A DNA stretch of 11,067 nucleotides from positions 23,888 through 34,954 of the forward strand of contig MHYD01000020.1 of assembly GCA_001824645.1 (NCBI GenBank), given 5' to 3'. A model generated the notes under the pieces. It was not told the origin of the DNA. It searched no databases and saw only the letters and a program-made list of their open reading frames with translations. The stretch is from Planctomycetes bacterium RBG_13_46_10 (GTDB taxonomy: Bacteria; Planctomycetota; Phycisphaerae; Sedimentisphaerales; Anaerobacaceae). Both the position numbers and the translations under genes were made by a program. Within the stretch, counting starts at the first letter, position 1; each line of letters opens with the position of its first letter. Positions 8,608-11,067 of this stretch are shown piece by piece.

Positions 8608-8621
8608 TTGGTATGAACCAA
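8608..8621 (-). promoter_or_regulatory. small hairpin directly upstream of the rplK ribosome binding site
   Basis: On the minus strand TTGGT (8621-8617) pairs with ACCAA (8612-8608) around the loop TCAT. It ends two to three bases before the AAAAGGAT ribosome binding site of rplK. L1 is known in other bacteria to repress rplKA by binding an rRNA-like hairpin at this location, so an operator is plausible. The stem is only five pairs and I could not match it to the L1 consensus. Confidence 0.25.
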
Positions 8622-8638
8622 TGATGCCATGTCCAATA

Positions 8639-9181
8639 TCACAGTTTTTCGATCTGCCAATACTCTATATCCAATGGGGTGCTTCTGCCGAATATTGTAA
8701 CAATTACCTTCACAATACCTCGCTCAGCATCAATCGAATCGACCACACCTTCAAAGTTCTCAAAAGCACCTTCCCGGATTTTAATCTGGTCGCCTTTCTG
8801 AAACTCGACCTTGATGCTTGGAGCTTCCTCAGGCTTTTCCGCCTCTAATAACATCTTTGCCACATCCGTATCCCGCATAGGGGTTGGAATCCCTTCCGTA
8901 CCAATAAAATCACCGACACTGGAAGTAGCTTTAATCATAAACCAGGCCCTGTCAGGAACTCGACCACCTTCCGTCGTGTCCATTTCCATAAAAACATAAC
9001 CGGGATACAATTTTCTCTTGTGGACTGTTTGTTTGCCTCCCCGGATACGTTTAATCTGTTCCACAGGAACCTCTATTCTGCCAATAATATCTGTCAGGCT
9101 CTCATTCTCGACTTTCTGCGCAAGAGCCTCTCTAACCTGCATTTCTTTATTCGCCGCAACTCTTAAAACGTACCACTGCAT
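8639..9181 (-). CDS. nusG: transcription termination/antitermination factor NusG
   Basis: Transcription elongation factor that binds the clamp of RNA polymerase and contacts Rho or ribosomal protein S10, linking transcription to termination or translation. The protein has 180 residues. The NGN domain (about 1-110) begins with MQWYVLRVAANKE and contains KRKLYPGYVFMEM, a strong family signature. The KOW domain (about 123-180) contains GDQIKIREGAFENFEGVV. The ATG at 9181 is preferred over the adjacent in-frame TTG at 9184 because it matches the usual family N-terminus and is correctly spaced from AAGG at 9189-9192. That ribosome binding site overlaps the secE stop codon, so translation of the two genes is likely coupled. 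Confidence 0.97.
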   Translation of the reverse strand: MQWYVLRVAANKEMQVREALAQKVENESLTDIIGRIEVPVEQIKRIRGGKQTVHKRKLYPGYVFMEMDTTEGGRVPDRAWFMIKATSSVGDFIGTEGIPTPMRDTDVAKMLLEAEKPEEAPSIKVEFQKGDQIKIREGAFENFEGVVDSIDAERGIVKVIVTIFGRSTPLDIEYWQIEKL

Positions 9182-9188
9182 CAAAATA

Positions 9189-9192
9189 CCTT
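9189..9192 (-). promoter_or_regulatory. nusG ribosome binding site overlapping the secE stop
   Basis: AAGG on the minus strand shares two bases with the TAA stop of secE (9191-9193) and lies seven bases before the nusG ATG at 9181. The arrangement suggests that ribosomes ending on secE help start nusG. Confidence 0.55.
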
Positions 9193-9586
9193 ACGCAAAA
9201 AACCAGTCAAAAAAGAGCCTAAATCCGAAATCCGTCGTACCGAGAAGAATAGCCATAACAACCACTACGACAATAACGATAAATGTCGAAACGGCTATTT
9301 CTCTCCTGCTGGACCAGTTCACCTTTTTAATCTCGCCCTCACCCGCTATCAGGAAATCCGCAACAGCAGGTCTATTCACAAGGTAAAAAATCAAAATGCC
9401 CAAAACTGCAAATAATATCGCCGGTATCATGCTCTCTATCCATGGTCCCCACCATGATTGCCAATCAAATGCCTGCAAAATTCTATAAAGCCGTAAACAG
9501 CCGAACCCAACGATTACCGCTGCAGATATAGCAGTACATATTCTTGTGTATTTTCCCTGCCCTGGTTTATATATTCTGAAAAACAC
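9191..9586 (-). CDS. secE: preprotein translocase subunit SecE
   Basis: Essential small subunit of the SecYEG channel in the cytoplasmic membrane, clamping the two halves of SecY. The 131-residue product has three likely membrane segments: about residues 17-35, 50-70 and 98-116, the last very rich in Ile/Val. Between the second and third lies the conserved amphipathic region FLIAGEGEIKKVNWSSRREI, equivalent to the family's E(M)KKVxWPSRxE motif, here with Ser in place of the usual Pro. The three-helix form resembles E. coli rather than the one-helix form of many Gram-positives. The start is a GTG at 9586, supported by AGGA at 9595-9598; the next in-frame ATG would remove the first membrane segment. 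It lies between tRNA-Trp and nusG, as in many bacteria. Confidence 0.93.
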   Translation of the reverse strand: MFFRIYKPGQGKYTRICTAISAAVIVGFGCLRLYRILQAFDWQSWWGPWIESMIPAILFAVLGILIFYLVNRPAVADFLIAGEGEIKKVNWSSRREIAVSTFIVIVVVVVMAILLGTTDFGFRLFFDWFFA

Positions 9587-9594
9587 TTTTTCTA

Positions 9595-9598
9595 TCCT
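9595..9598 (-). promoter_or_regulatory. secE ribosome binding site (supports GTG start)
   Basis: AGGA on the minus strand, eight bases before the GTG at 9586. No ATG exists near this position in the secE frame, so this motif decides the start. Confidence 0.6.
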
Positions 9599-9646
9599 AT
9601 ATAATATTTGAGTATTTTATTTCTTAACAACCAGCATCAATGAAAG

Positions 9647-9720
9647 CAGGCCAGAAGGGAATCGAACCCCCAACCTTCGGTTTTGGAGACCGACGCTCTG
9701 CCAAATTGAGCTACTGGCCT
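9647..9720 (-). tRNA. trnW: tRNA-Trp (anticodon CCA)
   Basis: A complete cloverleaf can be drawn by eye. The acceptor stem AGGCCAG pairs perfectly with CTGGCCT, the D stem is GCTC/GAGC, the anticodon stem TCGGT/ACCGA encloses CTCCAAA with anticodon CCA at 9684-9686, and the T stem GGGGG/CCCTT encloses TTCGATT. Two pairs at the outer end of the T stem are G-U wobbles. The discriminator base is G, as expected for bacterial tRNA-Trp. The 3' CCA is not encoded, since GCTT follows, so it must be added by nucleotidyltransferase. It sits between rpmG and secE on the same strand, a position known for tRNA-Trp in many bacteria, and is probably cut out of a longer transcript. Confidence 0.97.
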
Positions 9721-9759
9721 ATCCTCTTCTGATATAACCGTCATCAAACGGATATAAGC

Positions 9760-9927
9760 CTACTTACGTCTTATTTTGTGTACGGTATGTTTGCGCTCAC
9801 TGCGGCAGAACTTTTTGAGCTCCAATTTCGGAACGCCTTCAGCCACACTGATACTCGTGCGGTAATTTCTACCGCTACATTCGGAGCACTCAAGCCATAC
9901 ATACTCCCTTTTACTCTTCTTCGCCAT
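9760..9927 (-). CDS. rpmG: 50S ribosomal protein L33
   Basis: Small large-subunit protein near the tRNA exit site, 55 residues. The product begins MAKKSKREYVWLECSEC and contains RNYRTS and KLELKKFCRSERKHTVHK, the typical L33 pattern. Zinc-binding L33 proteins carry two CxxC pairs. Here the first pair is intact (Cys14, Cys17), while the second has Cys41 but Glu44 in place of the last cysteine. The protein may therefore bind zinc with Glu as a fourth ligand or may have begun to lose zinc. The ATG at 9927 is preceded by TAGGAA nine to ten bases upstream. The stop is TAG at 9760-9762. The gene lies 39 bases before tRNA-Trp and 146 bases after tuf. Confidence 0.93.
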   Translation of the reverse strand: MAKKSKREYVWLECSECSGRNYRTSISVAEGVPKLELKKFCRSERKHTVHKIRRK

Positions 9928-9994
9928 TGGAATATGTTCCTATCACACAGGCCGTTTATTCAAGAAAGATTAACAAAGCCCGCAGATATCCACC

Positions 9995-10017
9995 GCCGAT
10001 ATGTTTGTGTTATCGGC
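9995..10017 (-). other. perfect 7-bp hairpin in the tuf-rpmG spacer
   Basis: On the minus strand GCCGATA (10017-10011) pairs with TATCGGC (10001-9995) around a nine-base loop ACACAAACA. It lies 57 bases after the tuf stop and 68 bases before the rpmG start. No U-run follows directly, so it is a poor intrinsic terminator; a role in mRNA processing or in protecting the tuf message 3' end is possible. The rest of the 146-base spacer shows nothing else I can support. Confidence 0.4.
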
Positions 10018-10073
10018 AGCAATAATTCTACCTCTATCTGAAATTCAAAGAAACCACTTGTTGAACAGAATAC

Positions 10074-11067
10074 TTACTTAAGGATTTTCGTCACGACGCC
10101 TGCACCAACTGTTCGACCACCTTCACGAATAGCAAAACGAAGACCTTCCTCCATAGCAATGGGGGAAATAATCTCCACTTCCATGGTGATATAATCGCCC
10201 GGCATACACATTTCTGCAGGCTTTCCTTCCCCACTTATTAATGAAATAATCGAACCTGTGACATCAGTGGTTCTAAAATAGAACTGTGGTTTGTAACCAG
10301 GGAAAAACGGTGTATGCCGTCCGCCTTCTTCTTTTGTAAGCACATAGACCTCACCATGAAATTTCGTATGCGGCGTGATACTGCCCGGCTTGGCAATTAC
10401 CTGGCCTCTTTCGAGCTCCTTTTTTTCAACTCCACGTAAAAGCAGACCAATATTATCACCGGCCTGGCCTTCATTGAGGGTCTTATTAAACATTTCCACA
10501 CCGGTTACAATGGTTTTACGTGTGTCCTTGGCTAACCCGATGATTTCGACTTCTTCGCCGACTTTGATTTTTCCACGATCAACCCTTCCTGTACCGACTG
10601 TTCCACGGCCCTTTATGCTGAAAACATCCTCTACAGGCATCAGGAACGGCTTATCTACATCACGCACAGGAATCGGTACGTATTCGTCCATTACCTTCAG
10701 CAATTCCATGATAGGTTTACATTCGGGGTCATCGATGCTTTCGGCTCTCATTGCTTTCAGTGCGCAACCGCGGATAATGGGCGTATCATCGCCCGGGAAC
10801 TCATACTTATTCAACAGGTCTCTTATCTCCAGCTCGACCAAATCCAGCAATTCCGGGTCATCTACCAAATCCACCTTATTAAGGAAAACCAATATGCAAG
10901 GCACGTTAACCTGGCGGGCCAACAGAATATGCTCACGAGTCTGCGGCATTGGGCCGTCGGCGGCACTAACGACAAGAATGGCGCCGTCCATTTGTGCCGC
11001 ACCTGTAATCATGTTCTTGACATAATCTGCGTGTCCCGGACAATCAACGTGTGCATAGTGCCGATTC
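10074..11067 (-). CDS. tuf: translation elongation factor Tu (partial, N-terminus off the right edge)
   Basis: GTPase that carries aminoacyl-tRNA to the ribosomal A site. The reading frame enters at the window edge; 330 residues are visible, and by comparison with E. coli roughly the first 73 are missing, including the P-loop and switch I. The visible part starts within RHYAHVDCPGHADY, which holds the G3 motif DCPGH with the catalytic histidine. The G4 motif is FLNKVD. The G5 region reads RGCALKAM, with Cys where E. coli has Ser. Domain 2 shows FSIKGRGTVGTGRVDRGKIK, and domain 3 shows GGRHTPFFPGYKPQFYFRTT and the C-terminal GGRTVGAGVVTKIL. The stop is TAA at 10074-10076. A downstream ATG at 11012 is not the true start because strong EF-Tu sequence continues upstream of it. 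Its place before rpmG, tRNA-Trp and secE is the common arrangement for a tuf copy. Confidence 0.98.
   Translation of the reverse strand, partial: NRHYAHVDCPGHADYVKNMITGAAQMDGAILVVSAADGPMPQTREHILLARQVNVPCILVFLNKVDLVDDPELLDLVELEIRDLLNKYEFPGDDTPIIRGCALKAMRAESIDDPECKPIMELLKVMDEYVPIPVRDVDKPFLMPVEDVFSIKGRGTVGTGRVDRGKIKVGEEVEIIGLAKDTRKTIVTGVEMFNKTLNEGQAGDNIGLLLRGVEKKELERGQVIAKPGSITPHTKFHGEVYVLTKEEGGRHTPFFPGYKPQFYFRTTDVTGSIISLISGEGKPAEMCMPGDYITMEVEIISPIAMEEGLRFAIREGGRTVGAGVVTKILK

Noticed and set aside
9601..9630. Promoter-like pair TTGTTA (9625-9630) and TATTAT (9601-9606), 18 bases apart, before secE
   Set aside because: The expected transcription start would fall inside the secE ribosome binding site, leaving no usable leader; the region is A/T-rich and such matches arise by chance.
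9928..10073. Possible promoter for rpmG and tRNA-Trp in the tuf-rpmG spacer
   Set aside because: Candidate -10 boxes such as TAGAAT lack a correctly spaced -35 element; nothing stands above background.
1..11067. Search for mobile elements, CRISPR arrays, defence genes or a novel system
   Set aside because: No direct repeats, transposase-like frames, integration scars or unknown genes were seen; all coding space is taken by conserved housekeeping genes in a standard order.

Overview
This window is one uninterrupted stretch of core information-processing genes, all on the minus strand. Read in the direction of transcription (from the right edge to the left), the order is tuf (5' end cut off), rpmG, tRNA-Trp, secE, nusG, rplK, rplA, rplJ, rplL, rpoB and rpoC (3' end cut off). 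This is the classic bacterial tuf / secE-nusG / rplKAJL-rpoBC cluster. All open reading frames on the plus strand look like shadows of these genes.

The organism is a bacterium of moderate GC content. The length and sequence style of RpoB, the three-helix SecE with its conserved 'EIKKVNW' amphipathic region, and the L1, L7/L12 and L11 variants look most like Planctomycetota, possibly Phycisphaerae. That placement is inferred from remembered family resemblance, not from a search.

Layout. At 10074-11067 is most of EF-Tu. A 146-base spacer with a perfect 7-bp hairpin follows, then a short gene for ribosomal protein L33 (9760-9927), a complete tRNA-Trp(CCA) (9647-9720), secE with a GTG start, and nusG, whose ribosome binding site overlaps the secE stop codon. 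The four large-subunit proteins L11, L1, L10 and L7/L12 come next, separated by 42 to 104 bases. The two large RNA polymerase subunits end the window, with only 42 bases between rplL and rpoB and 31 between rpoB and rpoC. No gene-free stretch reaches 300 bases, and I saw no convincing promoter or intrinsic terminator, so the set is probably transcribed as one or a few long operons.

Functional logic. EF-Tu delivers aminoacyl-tRNA to the ribosome. L11, L10 and L7/L12 build the GTPase-associated stalk that stimulates EF-Tu, and L1 forms the opposite stalk near the E site. NusG binds RNA polymerase (RpoB/RpoC) and couples it to the ribosome, and SecE is a core part of the protein-export channel.

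I found no undescribed gene system here; the coding content is ordinary housekeeping. The most interesting non-coding signal is a compact predicted three-way-junction RNA (6778-6825) with a GNRA-type tetraloop in the rplJ-rplL gap, a place where expression of L7/L12 could be set apart from L10. Smaller points are hairpins upstream of rplK and between tuf and rpmG, an altered rifampicin-site sequence in RpoB, an N-terminal extension on L7/L12, and an L33 with three of the four zinc-ligand cysteines.
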